64,000 nt of DNA from Vishniacozyma victoriae (taxonomy: Eukaryota; Basidiomycota; Tremellomycetes; Tremellales; Bulleribasidiaceae): contig JADPYG010000088.1 in the NCBI GenBank assembly GCA_017654735.1, forward strand, positions 4,402,001-4,466,000. Direction: 5' to 3'. The stretch's first letter is position 1. Every line of letters starts with the position of its first letter. The position numbers and the translations under genes are program-made. The notes beneath the pieces were generated by a model. It had not been told where the DNA came from. It saw only the letters and a list, made by a program, of their open reading frames with translations, and made no database searches. Of the stretch, positions 34,231-46,724 are shown piece after piece.

Positions 34231-35909
34231 ATGGACGGCAGTGGAGAGGGCTTGTCGGATGATCAGCCTGCCGACAGCAATACTCAATCTATGTCGAATG
34301 GCAGTCCTGGCGCCGAGGCGAGGACTCGGGAGCTTTCGATAAGGAAACGAATTGTACGCCCCAAAAGGATTCGACGACATGACGATGAGGATGGATTATC
34401 TTCTCCAGGGGCTGGTCCTTCATCCCGACCACGGCTATCCAGGACATCATCTCCTCCGATAATAGTCGACGATGGACCCGAGAAACCTCCTTCAGCGTCC
34501 AAAGAAGTCGTACCAAGTCGCACCAGAAGCCCCAGCCCACCTAGCGGACCCAGAACCCTCCCACCTCCTCCTCGATGTCCTTACGCCCCAACTCGCCGAT
34601 CACATCCCCCTCTGACTTCATGTAGATCCGTATACAACTACACCCGCCTGAACCATATCGAAGAAGGGACGTATGGAGTGGTATTCAGAGCGAAATGTAA
34701 TGAAACAAACGAGATTTATGCGTTGAAGAAATTAAAGTTGGAAGAGGAAAAACAGGGGTTTCCGATTACCAGTCTGAGAGAGGTTATGGCTTTAATGATT
34801 GGTGGTAGGCATGAGAATGTCGTTGGGATCAAGGAGATTGTTGTTGGGGATACCTTGAATCAGTGCGTATCGATTGGAAGGGCAAATGAGCTGATGATAG
34901 GATATTCATCGTTATGCCATTTATCGAACATGATCTCAAGACACTACTAGCGGATATGCCCCATCCATTCCTGCAGTCTGAAGTAAAGACTTTAATGATG
35001 CAGCTCATCTCAGCCGTGGGACATTGTCACGCGAATTGGATCGTGGGTCCCATTTGTCATGTGAGAAACAAAACTGACAAACAGCTTCATCGAGATCTCA
35101 AGACTTCGAATTTGCTCATGAACAACAGAGGTCAAATCAAGGTCGCCGATTTCGGACTAGCTAGGAAATTTGGAGACCCTTTAGGTGAAATGACTCAATT
35201 GGTAGTTACCCTCTGGTACAGGTCAGTCCGCCTTCCTCACGATGGTCTTTTCGCTGATAGTCAGATCACCTGAATTACTACTAGGAGCGAAAGAATATAC
35301 GACAGCAGTGGATATGTGGTCTGTTGGGTGTATTTTCGCGGAATTGATGCAGAAAGAACCCCTCTTCACGGGTCGTGGGGAGATTGATCAAATCAACAAG
35401 GTCAGTCCCATTCTTCATCTTCGCAGCGATCACTGACGAACAGATATTCAACCTTCTGGGACAACCGAATGATGAAGTCTGGCCTGGATTTTCTTCGCTG
35501 CCAGTAGTAAAGAATATCAATCCAATCGGGCCACCGTGAGTTACCTCATTTGACTCCAACATGGCTGATAGTAGATTTTCAACATTACGACAACGATTCA
35601 AACCATTGTCCTCAGAGGGACATCATCTCCTCTCGTTTTTATTGATGTACGACCCCGAACGCCGTATCTCCGCAAGTGAATCTTTGGAGCATCAGTACTT
35701 TAAGTTAGTCCCCCTCTTTCCTTCATCCGTGATACAGTGGGCTGATGAAAAGGGAGAATCCGCTTCCCAAGCATCCTGATTTATTCGCTTCGTTCCCGTC
35801 CCAGGCTGCTGGAGAGAGGCGGCATAATTGGAGACCTAGTCCCGAGGCGCCGATCCGGGAAGATAGATTGGCGAAAGCGGAATTGACGGATTTGGATTCG
35901 TTCGTATAG
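34231..35909 (+). CDS. CDK11/CDK10-type cyclin-dependent kinase (PITSLRE)
   Basis: Ser/Thr kinase linked in other organisms to transcription and pre-mRNA processing. A Ser/Pro/Arg-rich N-terminus of about 130 residues precedes the kinase domain. Domain motifs: [13 protein letters not shown] (Gly loop), YALKKLKLE (VAIK Lys), the literal [13 protein letters not shown] cyclin-binding helix, [12 protein letters not shown] (catalytic loop), [10 protein letters not shown] (DFG) and [14 protein letters not shown]. It ends [38 protein letters not shown], and finally TDLDSFV at 35909 after a short intron. Introns carry CTGAC/CTGAT motifs. The N-terminal extension is much shorter than in mammalian CDK11. 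Confidence 0.9.
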
Positions 35910-36058
35910 TCTAGCCTTATCAGAATAGCCATCTTCACACATGCAATCGCGTTGGCGATGATCGATTGTCCTCTCTCGGCTGAAACGTCCACTATCCATC
36001 CCCTTCTGCCGACCATTTTGTGTATATCTCATGCTATGCATACAATCTCCTATCATCC

Positions 36059-36551
36059 CTAGCTCACTCGTTCCGTCTGCCAAACTGAATTTGTCGAAAA
36101 GTCTTTTGGCGCGACCGATTCCGTCTGGTTGTCAGTACACTGTCCGCATTTCTCATTGTCCATCTTCGAATCACTCCCATCTATCGTCCACAGGTTGAAA
36201 TCCAACAGAAGATGTGCACTCCGGTTCAAGAGGATATTGACTCACACTTTGACCTCTGTGTGATCCTGTTAATCTCCTATCCCGCTCCATCATCATGTTC
36301 TCCCAGGAGTCAATGTTGTAGCGTGGTGGCTATCTGTTAGGTCTTATCATACGAAGAGAAGGCTTGGGAGCAAGTCAAAGACTCTAGCCCAAAGACTTAC
36401 CTTCCAGTCATTTTGTGCCCTCTTTACGATAGAGAATAATGTCCCTGTAGCTCCAAACATGACCGTCAACAGGCCTATTTGTCAGCTCTGAGTCACATCA
36501 GTGTATGTGAAGCTTACCGAAAGGGATGAGTGCTTCGAATGGGACGGGCAT
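36059..36551 (-). CDS. Complex I subunit NDUFA1 (MWFE)
   Basis: Small single-pass inner-membrane accessory subunit of NADH:ubiquinone oxidoreductase. Four exons, 36551-36518, 36474-36401, 36329-36246 and 36124-36059, sum to 258 nt (85 residues) with no frameshift. It starts MPVPFEALIPFGLLTVMFGA, giving one membrane helix, then TLFSIVKRAQNDWKPPRYN, DSWENMMMERDRRLTGSHRG, and a C-terminus APKDFSTNSVWQTE. This arrangement is highly conserved in fungal NDUFA1 as I remember it. Because no exon is longer than 84 nt, the gene shows no useful single ORF. Confidence 0.85.
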
Positions 36552-36755
36552 GGTGGGTAATGTATGTTATATGATCTAACCAATGAACCTGTAGACGTTG
36601 GTTGCTCTATAGTGGATGATGGACGGAAGTAAACGGGAGCTGAGCAGTAGAAAGAGTGTGGCACTTTGTATCTGGGGCCCACATTTGAACATAAAGTTGG
36701 CTCAATTGACTCGACCACTAACTATCATCATCATTCACTGTATATCACATCAACA
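36552..36755. promoter_or_regulatory. Bidirectional promoter NDUFA1 / eIF2B epsilon
   Basis: 204 bp separate the two start codons, so the complex I subunit and the translation factor share one upstream region. A GGGCCC-type GC motif (36675-36681) lies in it. No TATA box was recognised. Confidence 0.4.
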
Positions 36756-39283
36756 ATGCCGCCAAAGAAAGGATCGAAACAAGATCAGAAACCAGCGGTA
36801 AGCTAAATCGATCAGTTCGATGACCAAGCTGAATGGACAGAAAGCAGAGAAGAAGGATAATGTCGATGAAGCACCTCTACAAGCAGTCATCCTCGCCGAC
36901 TCGTATAACCGCCGTTTCGAGGTCCTTTGCTCCGACACGCCCCGTATACTACTACCACTATGTTCGACTCCGCTACTCACTTGGACGCTTGAGGCACTTA
37001 GCTTGAGCAAGGTCAAGCAGGTCTTTGTGTTTTGTGGTGTTCACGCCAACCAGGTTAGAGAGTTTGTCGCGTAGGTCCACCCACCAATCCCACTTGACAA
37101 GCGCTGATCTCGAAGAAAGAGTGCATTTGCTAAAACGATGGATATTGTGTGTCTGTCAAGTCAGACTGCTCGAAGTGCAGGAGATGCTTTAAGAGAACTG
37201 GATAGCATGGATGTAAGATCCAACTCTAAGTCACGAGCTGACAAGTAGCTTCTCAATGGGGACCAACCTTTCTTACTGGTCCACTCGCCTCTTGTCTCGA
37301 ACTACGATATGACTCCCGCCCTTGAGGCTCATAAGAAACGCAGAGAGGCCGACAAGAACTGGATTATGACTATGGGAGTTAGCCGTGGTGGAAGGTAAGC
37401 TCACCTGATCCTTTCATCATAAACCAGCTGATAGGCAGACCCCACCCGGAATCAGCAATGATGCTTGTCCACCCTCCATCATCCCGACTCATGCACTACG
37501 CGTCCTACCCCCTCGCACCATCTCAATCCCGATTCGATATTCCCTCGACCCTCTTCTCCGACCCATTCCCAGTCGATATCGACACTTACGAGATATGGGG
37601 ACCTTCTTCCTCAGAATCAAGCGTACCAGGCTACAGAGATATCGGAGTCGACATCTGCGAAGCGGACGTCCCGGCCCTATGTACAGAAAACTTCGATTAT
37701 CATGATCTACGCCGGCATTTCGTCACTGGAGTTCTCACGAGTGAGCTGCTAGGTAAGAAGATTGCCGTACATCTATTTGGAAGTGAGGAAGGTGGAGATG
37801 AGAGTGCTGGAAAATATGTCGAGAGGATAAGGGATACGAGAACGTATGGTGAAGTCTCTGGTGATGTGTTGAGGAGATGGATTTTCCCGCTCGTGCCGGA
37901 TTTGAATGAACCTGGGGGAACTCAGTATGAGCTGAGGAGGGGCAATGTCTATGTCGCAAGGGACGAAGTCAAGCTTGCCAGGTATGTTCCTTAAATAATC
38001 TCTGTGGAAGAGCTGACGAGATAGGACGGCCGCACTTGAAGGCCCAGTCCTCATCGGTCCCCGCTCAACTCTGAATACCCATACACTCGTCCGCCAATCC
38101 ACCCTAGGTGCCGACTGCTCCGTCAGCCCAAACACCACAATCACCTCGTCTTGTATCTTTGATGAAGTCCGTATAGGCGCCAATTGCGATCTCCGCGAAT
38201 GTATCATTGGTCGAGATGTCCACATCGCCGATGGCGTCAAGGTTGGTCGAGGTGCCTTGATAGGGAATGGAGTCAGGATCGGTAAAGGTGCTCAGATTCC
38301 GGATTATGCTCGAGTAGGCAGGGAACGATGGAGGGCGGAAGATGATGATGACGAGGAAGAAGAAGAGGAAGAGGAAAGTGAAGAGGAGAAAGGTAAGCCA
38401 TCAACAAAGGTGTGAGCGGTCGCTGATTGTAGCTCTGCGCGAAAAGATCCTTGGCAAAGACTCTGTTGGACACCTCTGGCCTCAGGAGGAGGAAGAACCA
38501 GCAGAAGACTCGGATGATGAGGGTGAAGATCCATTTGAACACCCTTCCAACAAGCGATTACTACAACTTGGTCGATCGCTGTCAAATCTATCGGGCTCAA
38601 AAGCAAGTCTATCAACCTTATCAGCCGCATCATCATCCCCTGGTCTTTCTGCCGTATCGGACGATTCATCCCTACCCGACGTCGTTGGCATGTCGCTAGA
38701 AGCTGGTGATGCGCAATTCAGGAAGGAAGCATACGACTCGCTCGATCGAGCTTGGGAAGAAGGTCATAATATCGATAATGCTCTTGTCGAGTATCGACTC
38801 CTGATCAAAGGATATAATGCCGATCTCGACGTTAGTCGTAAACAAGTCGTCAACTACCTGTTATCCAAGATCGATCTACTTTCAGGTGTACCCAAGATTT
38901 TAGCATCGGCTACCTCGGTCTTCACCAAATGGGGTGAATTCGCTCTACAGCTCGCCCCTCATCCATCTCAGGCAGGACAGAACGAACCGCTAAAGGTGGT
39001 CTTGGATGTTCAAGAACAATGTGTTGAGGATGATACATTACGGCCATACTTTGGTATCATCCTGAGGGCAATCTACGAAGCTGATCTAGCGGATGAAGGT
39101 GGGTTGGTTAGGTGGAGAGGGTTGAAGAGGAGTAAAGGAGATGGGTTGGATGAGGACAAGGAGGAGATTTGGATTGAAATTTGGGGTAAAGGCAAGGCGT
39201 TCGTGGATGCGCTTGAGGAGATGGAGAGTGATGATGATGATGATGAGGATGAGGACGAAGAGGAGAGTGAGGAGGAAGAGTAG
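36756..39283 (+). CDS. GCD6: eIF2B epsilon, guanine nucleotide exchange catalytic subunit
   Basis: Catalytic subunit of the eIF2 GDP-GTP exchange factor in the cytosol. Exon 1 is short (MPPKKGSKQDQKPA, 36756-36797). The N-terminus is nucleotidyltransferase-like: LQAVILADSYNRRFEVL, LPLCSTPLLTWTLEALSLS, FVFCGVHANQVREFV. A left-handed beta-helix follows (LEGPVLIGPRSTLNTHTLV, CIFDEVRIGANCDLRECIIG, GVKVGRGALIGNGVRIGKG). The C-terminal W2/HEAT domain carries the catalytic exchange function (LGKDSVGHLW linker, EEDDLRPY-like, IWGKGKAFVDALEEMES). Acidic runs occur before and after W2 (EEEEEEEESEEE near 38350; a long D/E tail to the stop). Acidic tails are a normal feature of this subunit. Confidence 0.92.
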
Positions 39284-39419
39284 TATTTCGGTAGCGTGGC
39301 AATTTAGCATCATTCATTCATGCATATCTACGAGTATCCTATTCTAGTCGTTGAGTCTACCTTCCATCCAGTCTATCGTTCTCCGCTAGTCTTCGGTACC
39401 AAAGACCAGCGTTGAAGAT

Positions 39420-39659
39420 ATGTCGCAAGGTTACTATCAAGAAATACGGCTAATAAAGATCGCTGCCAGAGCGGGCCGTTTGCTAGCGAAACCAAGCTAT
39501 CCCTCTCCGCACCTCAAGCCAGCAATACCAGGGTTGTCCAAAGTACAGCATATCTACCAATCAGCCCCTTCTCTGGGTATGTATGTTGGGTCGACTTACA
39601 TAGGAATTGATGCGTTAAGGAGAGACATAGGAGATAGTTTCGGTCTAGAAGTAGGATAG
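39420..39659 (+). CDS. Possible small protein of unknown function, 79 residues
   Basis: An uninterrupted 79-codon frame between eIF2B epsilon and SCC2. It begins MSQGYYQEIRLIKIAARAG and ends GIDALRRDIGDSFGLEVG. The middle (SAPSLGMYVGSTYIGIDAL) is mildly hydrophobic and could be one short membrane segment. The only intron-like piece, GTATGT to ATAG, would be 27 nt, too short. I do not recognise a family. In favour: it fills a gap of just the right size. Against: no clear homologue, ATG context ordinary. Could be a small mitochondrial protein or chance. Confidence 0.35.
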   Translation: MSQGYYQEIRLIKIAARAGRLLAKPSYPSPHLKPAIPGLSKVQHIYQSAPSLGMYVGSTYIGIDALRRDIGDSFGLEVG

Positions 39660-39846
39660 AAGGCGGAATCAAATAACACGTGGATAGCCGGTTGACCGGT
39701 ACGCGTCAAGATGAGTGGACTTACTTTAGATTTCGAGGTCCAGTCCAGTCATATTTCAATCAACTTTTATCATTTCCTTTCCTTCCCTCTTACCATATTC
39801 TCTTCCTTCTATCAAACAGTGGGATAGGTAATGGAATACAATTAGA
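39660..39846. promoter_or_regulatory. SCC2 upstream region with MluI cell-cycle box
   Basis: Holds ACGCGT at 39701-39706 (the MBF-type MCB motif), CACGTG at 39677-39682, and two CCGG near 39687 and 39696. Directly precedes the cohesin loader gene, which is consistent with G1/S control (inference). Confidence 0.4.
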
Positions 39847-42800
39847 ATGTCTAGCTCGTCGAATGGAGCTTCGCAGAGCTCTGCGCCTCGGGATGGGGTA
39901 CCTTTAGATGATCCTAGGTCATTGTTGAGGGTATATCCTTTTGCGACCTACACCCCTACTGCTAGAGGTAAGCTGATCACTTCTATGAATTTGTGGCATC
40001 AAGCTGACGTTTGTAGTCGCGGAGCACTTCTCCCCACATACCAAAACATACCAGTCTCCACCGACCCCTTCCTCCTTGTATCCTCAACACACTACTCAAT
40101 TCAATCGTTTCGATAATCCCCAGACTGAGCAGGATTGGATGATGAGACAAGCTGGTGAACAGAGATTGAAATTGATGCTGGAACAAGCTCAGGCTGGTGG
40201 GGCAACTTATAATTCGTGCGACCTCTTTCTACCCAGTTGACCGACGGGGCTGATGAATAGAAGCTATCCTACTCCCATCGATTCGTCTATTATCGACGCT
40301 CCATCCCACAACCTATCCAGGACGCCTATGGCGTATTCATTCCTCCCTCCCATCGATGGGCACGACTACCGAGATCCACCCACACCCGTGTCCCTCCCTT
40401 CACCCAGTAATACGTTGGCCGCCAATGATTTCTTCGAATCATACGTTGATGATATATTACAACCTTCCTCCCAGGAAATTCCAATATCATCTCGTCAGCC
40501 AGTTATCCCAGCTGTGAACTCGATCCAAACCACCCCGACAATAGCCAGGACGTTGGCAAGTACCTCCATTACGCATGAGAGTATCGAATCGCCAGATCCA
40601 CTCGCAATGTCCAATCCATCGCCATCCAAGAAGGCGCGAATTGAGAGTACAGTGTCTCCAGTCCGAACGCATTCGGGCTTGAAGATCAAATTGAATGTCA
40701 ACAAGTCTTCGTCCTCTGGTAATCTTACCGTTGGTGGAGGATCAGTACGCCCCGCCGTGCGGAAGTTGACTCCGGAGGTGGTCATCGACGTCAAGAGGAA
40801 ATCTGCCAGTCCTAAGAAGGTCAGGGTTGAGGACCCCGAGTCGTCAGGTGATGAGCTTGACTGGGGAGATGAAGGGGAAGTAGACCATGAAGGAGATTAT
40901 AGGATGAGTGATCCGGCTTTTACCAGTCCAAGTCCTACAAGGAGGATTGAGCCTAAAGGAAGTGGCCGAACAGGAGAGAGGGATCAACGATGTGAGTCCC
41001 GACTATCATTTCAGCGATGTAGCTGAATAATAGCTCATTTCCAAAAACTCAACAGTCTACTGGAAGATATCTTCGAAGAGTCCGACAATTTTCCCGACGA
41101 ACTATCCACTGAAGATGTCCAATCATCCAAGTTCTTCTCGCATAACTCTGGAACCGAGTCCCATCCGCTTCTCTCGTCCCGAGCTATCACCAAACTCATT
41201 GACTACATGGCCAGGCTCAAGGGCAAGCGAAGCGCCAAATCCTCAGCATGGGATCTTGATGCTTTCACCCGGGTGCTGAGACTATTGGAGAAGTCGATGC
41301 GAGAAATTGAAGAGATCACTGTGTTTGATGAACCGAAGAGGGTTGAGAAGAAATCGAAAGTGACCAAGGGAAAAAAGAATTCTAAATCACCTGAGGTGGA
41401 GGAAGACGAACCTGCCAAAGAGGAGGTTGAGCTTTCTGAAGAGAGAATAGCTGCTTTGGAAGGGGAGTTGCAGAGGGCGGCTAATGCTGGTATCGCCGCT
41501 TCTGCCGTGCTAACACTTCTGGATCTGGAAGGTCTGCCCAAGCAGGTGAGTCCATATTAATAGCCCAACAGCGACGAGGCTAATTGATAGATGTATTCGG
41601 AAGACCTCCTCTCGCTTGCCGTCTCTCTTACCAAAGACCAAATGACAAAGGTCATCTTCCCCGTCGTTACTTGTTTGAGTGGTGAAAGTGAGTGGCATCA
41701 GACCTATGCAGCTGATAATCAGAATCATCATCAGCCTTTCTAAACCGCATCGTCGCTGCCGAGACATCGACCTCCAAAGGAAGTAAATCCACATCCACAT
41801 TCACCCACCCCGCCCTCTCTCAGATCCTTCGATCGACCTTGATCGCCTTACCGCGCATCACGTCCCTTGTCAGCCGAGCGGACATGTCGTTCTCCGATTC
41901 CCTCGTCATTCAAGCTGTCTACTTTTCGATCAGCCCGCTCTTCCTACCTGAGTCAACTACGGCACCCAAGAAGAAAGGTAAAGATAAAGCTGCGGGGGCA
42001 GGGCAGATTGCGAGTCTGATGAAAACTTTCCGCATGGAAGCTATGGGTTGTCTGAGAGCTGTAAGCTGCTCCTCTTCGGTCTTGGCTGAAGCTGATATCT
42101 AGACTTTTGCTCGGTATGAAGCTCAGAGGCAGTGGATCATCGAAGAGATCTTGTCTTCGATTGTAAAGATTCCTGATCAATCTGGTCCAAGGATGCGATT
42201 CCAGTATGTCCTTAATCCAACCTCAAACTGATTATAGGCTTGCAAATGGGAGTTCGATACATACTATGAGTGCTCTTCTACTCCAACTTCTCCAGGCATC
42301 CGCATACGGAGCAGTCGCCAGAGTCCGCGCTCTGAAATCGTCCGTTTTAGAAGCCGAGGTAATGGGTGTTGAGGGCGAGGAGAAATTGGATGTTGCTCGA
42401 GAAGTGAGTCTACTCTCCAGAGCTGTACTGATGATAGGAAGCGAAAGTCTGCTCGGACGCTATCGACTCGGTGTTTAGTTCAGCCAAGATGGTCGCTACT
42501 TACCTCGTCCAAAGATCGGGTACGAGTAAAGCAAACAAGACCTCGATTGATACCGATTACAAAGCTGTCCTCGATACTCTGGTCGGAGATTTACTCACCG
42601 TCCTTTACCGACCCGAATGGCCAGCTGCCTCTTTGTTCCTCAATGTGATATCTCGCTTAATGGTACGTCTGCCTCTCAGAGCCGAGCTGACGGTAGATGA
42701 ACGCTGTGGAAGACCCGAAATCCAGTGCAGATTCCGCTGCCAAGAGTATCGCCCTAGATCATCTTGGTGATATCGCTGCGAGGATAAGAGGGTTGCATGC

Positions 42801-45800
42801 CCAGATGTCGAATACACCTGTGCCTACTTCTGAAGAAATCATCTCCAAAGCCGATGGAGAGGGGGCTAAAGCTCTTCTACAAGCTCATAGGCTTGTCGAT
42901 AGCTGTCTATTGGCTTCATCTGAGGAAGACGATATGTACTCGGTATGTCTACCTCGATTTCAAACGCTGACGATAGTGCGCGAGGGATATGACTTGTGTG
43001 GTCTGGGCCCAGGAGTTACATGGTGTCATTGCTAAACTCGATTCGGTCGTCGAGAAACTGGCGGTGGAGAAGGATGAAGATGCCATCCTGGAGAGAGAGA
43101 AATTGCAGGTGATTTGCCAGACATTCAAATCTGCCTCTAGAGATGTTTGGCAAGCGGACGATAGACTCTTTGAGACCAAGTCGGTCATCTCATCATCTTT
43201 GATGGCGAAAGCTGACTTGCAGGGATCCTAGACAGAGTGAGAATGCTCTTCAAGCTTCGATCGCTCTTGCTAGGGGCCGTCCCCTTCAATCAGCTTTCGA
43301 TCCCATCTTACGGGCTATTGGCGCGTCTCTTGATTCGACCGTAGTGGCTCTTCGATCAAAGGCGTTAAGGGCTTTAGGGTCAATTGTTACCGTAGATCCC
43401 GATGTTCTTGCTCTTGTCAGTACAGCTCTGTCTTCGACATCCAAGCTGACGTAAAGCCATTCGTCAAGGAAGCATTGGAAGACCGACTCTCGGATGGTTC
43501 ACCCGCTGTGCGTGATATAGCAGTGGACTTGGTTGGCAAGTACATCGTGCAAAAACCGACCCTGGCTACAGAGTACTACAGGCATATCGCCGATCGAGTT
43601 GAAGTGAGTGCTCACCTGAAAATGAACACTGATATCCAGGATTCCGGTGTTGGAGTCAGGAAACGAGTCATTAAGCTCTTGAGCGGGATCTTCTCGACTG
43701 TTGCTGATGGTGCTATTCGGACTGATATTTGTTGTCGGATGATTGGGGCTATGGATGATTCGGATGATGGTGTCAAGGTCCGTCTCTCCCATACTATCTC
43801 CGGAAAGATCGCTGATCGCCCAGGCCTTGGCGACCAAGTCATTGGGCGAGCTGCTATATCCTCCTTCTGGGTCTGGGCAGAATACGTCGTTACTCGTCGA
43901 TATCGTTTCCGAGTATCATGGTAATTTTAGATCACTAGAGAATGCGATTCAGAAGGTAAGCTGGGTCATGCGGATCGCAAGCTGATAATAGATCGCTAGT
44001 GAGATTAGTGGTGGCCCGGCTAGATATCAGGCTACGGTCGAAGCGCTGGTTTCGCAATTGATTGATGCTACCGAGCAACTTGAATTCGTGAGCCGTCTGT
44101 CCCGTGACTGCTGATGACCAGGACGCTCTTGGTCATGTCAAAGCCATATATCTCCTCTGCGCAAGCGATCCGAGCTTGATCGACACTGGAAAAGCTTCTG
44201 TTCTCCTGTCCTACCTTCGGATGACCATCAATGTAAGTAGGAAATTGCGGAAATTATGAGAGCTAACAAATAGCCCGACGAGCAGGCTACCAATGATATG
44301 CTCCTCAAGATCTTCCGCAGGTCGATCCCTGCGATGCCACGGGTCACTTCCACCTTCGCTGTCGAGCTCGTGGGTAAGCTGCAACCCATGATCAGTAAAC
44401 CTACGACCCTCCCGGTCAGTCATCCAATGGATTAGCAAGCGTGAACTGACATCTAGGCCTTACGAGAAATGATCGGATGCTTCTGTGTCGCTATTTCGCA
44501 CTTGACTCGCGACTTTGCACCCGTTACGAGCATACTACGAACTTGTGATAGTATGTCTATACGATTGTTTAAGCTGACCATAGCCCGCTTGCGACAAGCG
44601 AAAATCCAATTTGCGGAAGGTTCTGTGGCCAGTACCACTCCCACGGGGTTGATGTTGTATATTACGGCGTTGATCATCGAGCATGTCAATCTGGATCAAC
44701 TAGCCGTCGACGACGACGATGTTCAAAGAGCCATCCGGTCAATCACAGAAGTACGTTGCCCCCTCAAGCTCGACTAATCAGTAGCTGCAACTCCCCGAAT
44801 ACTTTTTCGATCTTTACCTCTACTTCTCCCAGTATACCATCTGGAACAACGCACCGACTCTCGCTCTCGGCAGCTTGTTTCAGGCTTACCCCACCCTCAT
44901 TCTCCGCGACGAAGTCATTGAGTGGATGGAACGAGTCTTTGCATCCCCTGACATGGAGGCTCAGGCTAGTCTGTTCAGGGTCATATTTGCTTTCCTGGAA
45001 TCTGAAGCAGAGAGGAAAGCGTCTGGGAAATCGAAGAAAGATATGGCGGCTTTGATTGGAACTAATCAGGATTTCTCGGAATCTGGGTAAGCTACCGCAA
45101 CACCGAACATATGTGAGCTGATGGCCAGGGTTTCTACCGCTGTAGTTCAGAGGAATATAGGGGCTATTTTGGCTGGATCAAAATCTGCTCACCCTGCTCT
45201 TCAGGACTCTGCATTGAATGTTCTGGACTTTACCGTTCGCCAGGGGCTGTACCACCCCCTTGAGGTATTCTTTCTCTTCATGCTACGTACCAGTGCTGAT
45301 TCTCAGTGTATGCCAATCCTGATCTCCCTCGAGACTAGCGAGCTCGACAATGTATCCGACCGAGCTCTCGCTCTACATACTCACCTCCATCACAAACACG
45401 CTTCATTGGTTAATATCCGATATCTCGATTTCGCCCGAGCTTCTTTCGAGTATCAGCGGTCCATCACTTCGGAAGTTAGCGGTTATAGGCATGGTGAGGC
45501 GTTGTTGCAAGGGTGGTATAGCTTGATCGTCGAGAAGCGAAGTTGGAGAATCGATCTACTCAGGTCGTTCATCCGGGCATTCGATCATGACGTTTCAAGG
45601 AAGAATACCGTGAGTCTTGTCCAATTCATTCTCCAAAATAAGCTGATGACAAGGTTGATATTGGTTTGGTGCTCTACCTTTCAGATAATCTCGCTACTTT
45701 CGAATACAAATTACAGGACGAGCCGATGTCGGTCGTACAATACCTCGGAAACGTTATTGCTTCCTGTACCCATCTAGCGAGTATGCTGGAGTCGGGCTCA

Positions 45801-46282
45801 ATCCAGGGCGAGCCGCAAGACCTGATCGCGGACAAGATGCTAGTCATCCCGAACGTGAGCTACTTCATTCTCCCGACGACAATCGCTGATTCATAGTCGG
45901 AAGAAGTGGTCTATGCTGAAGCGGCTATTGATGCTTCTATCGTCATCTGTATCGCCCTCGCCACAAAGAACCATCTGTTGGCCATGTGGGGCCTGTCCGA
46001 GGAGTGAGTCCACCCACTTGGTCACAGGATCCTTGACTGACGGGTAGTAAATGCCTCAAACATACCCCTGGTAAGAAATCTTCGGCTGGTGATAAACCTG
46101 CGACTCGGAAACATGTTGCTGGTCTCGATCTAAGTCGTCTCCCTCTGGCAAGGGGTGTTCATACAGTCGCCGAATTCAGATCGCAGGCTGCTACTGTAAG
46201 TCTCCTTCGCCAACACGGATCTATTCCTGACGACCAGTTCCTACAGCTTCTCACGGAGGATGGGTCGTTCGGGGATCGTTAA
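39847..46282 (+). CDS. SCC2: Cohesin loader Scc2/Mis4/Nipped-B
   Basis: Loads cohesin on chromatin with Scc4. The start is at 39847 (MSSSSNGASQSSAPRDG). A long low-complexity N-terminus with Scc4-binding potential is followed by SLLEDIFEESDNFP. HEAT repeats follow, including the very conserved LRSKALRALGSIVTVDPDVL, SPAVRDIAVDLVGKYIV and DSGVGVRKRVIKLLSGIF. The Nipped-B C-terminal region shows CMPILISLETSELDNVSDRA, LHHKHASLVNIRYLDFARAS, LLRSFIRAFDHDVSRKN and VLYLSDNLATFEYKLQDEP. Many introns. It ends FLQLLTEDGSFGDR at 46282. The family identity rests mainly on the HEAT and C-terminal segments; the N-terminal 400 residues vary among fungi. Confidence 0.9.
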
Positions 46283-46724
46283 GCTGTTGAGCACGATTGT
46301 TGGTCTGGACTTGGTGGTGCCACTTGAAACTTGTTGTTGTTGTGTATAGTCAAGACCGATTAATGAGATAATGAGAGAATCCTTTTATGCACCGTCATAA
46401 CTTCTTACACTCTAATTCGGCGGTCCTATGTCGCCCCTATTGTACCCGTACATCTGTAGACTCGGTCCATATCGCTCCGCCTCGGGCGCTATGTTATTCC
46501 AATGCAACGGGAATATCGATAAATTCAGAAAGATAACGCCGGTTGGCTGAGTTGAAGCTGGATTCCAAGTGAATGCAACGGTAATACCGGTAAAGTAATT
46601 GATAATCCCGGTCTACTGAAATGACGTGGCTTTACTTACGCATCTCTCTACGTCACTAACGCCCTCCTACCCCACTCACCTCACACACAACGAACGTACT
46701 CTACGCCATCACCTTACCATTACA
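46283..46724. promoter_or_regulatory. SCC2-twinfilin intergenic with imperfect tandem repeat
   Basis: About 440 bp. Contains two related copies (46496-46542 and 46562-46611) sharing ATTCCAA, ATGCAACGG and a CCGG end, about 70 bp apart. No gene was seen. Confidence 0.4.

Noticed and set aside
46626..46724. Upstream ATG extending twinfilin
   Set aside because: The 33-residue extension is Thr/Leu/His-rich, unlike ADF-H N-termini; the ATG at 46725 gives the normal MSAPSGI start.
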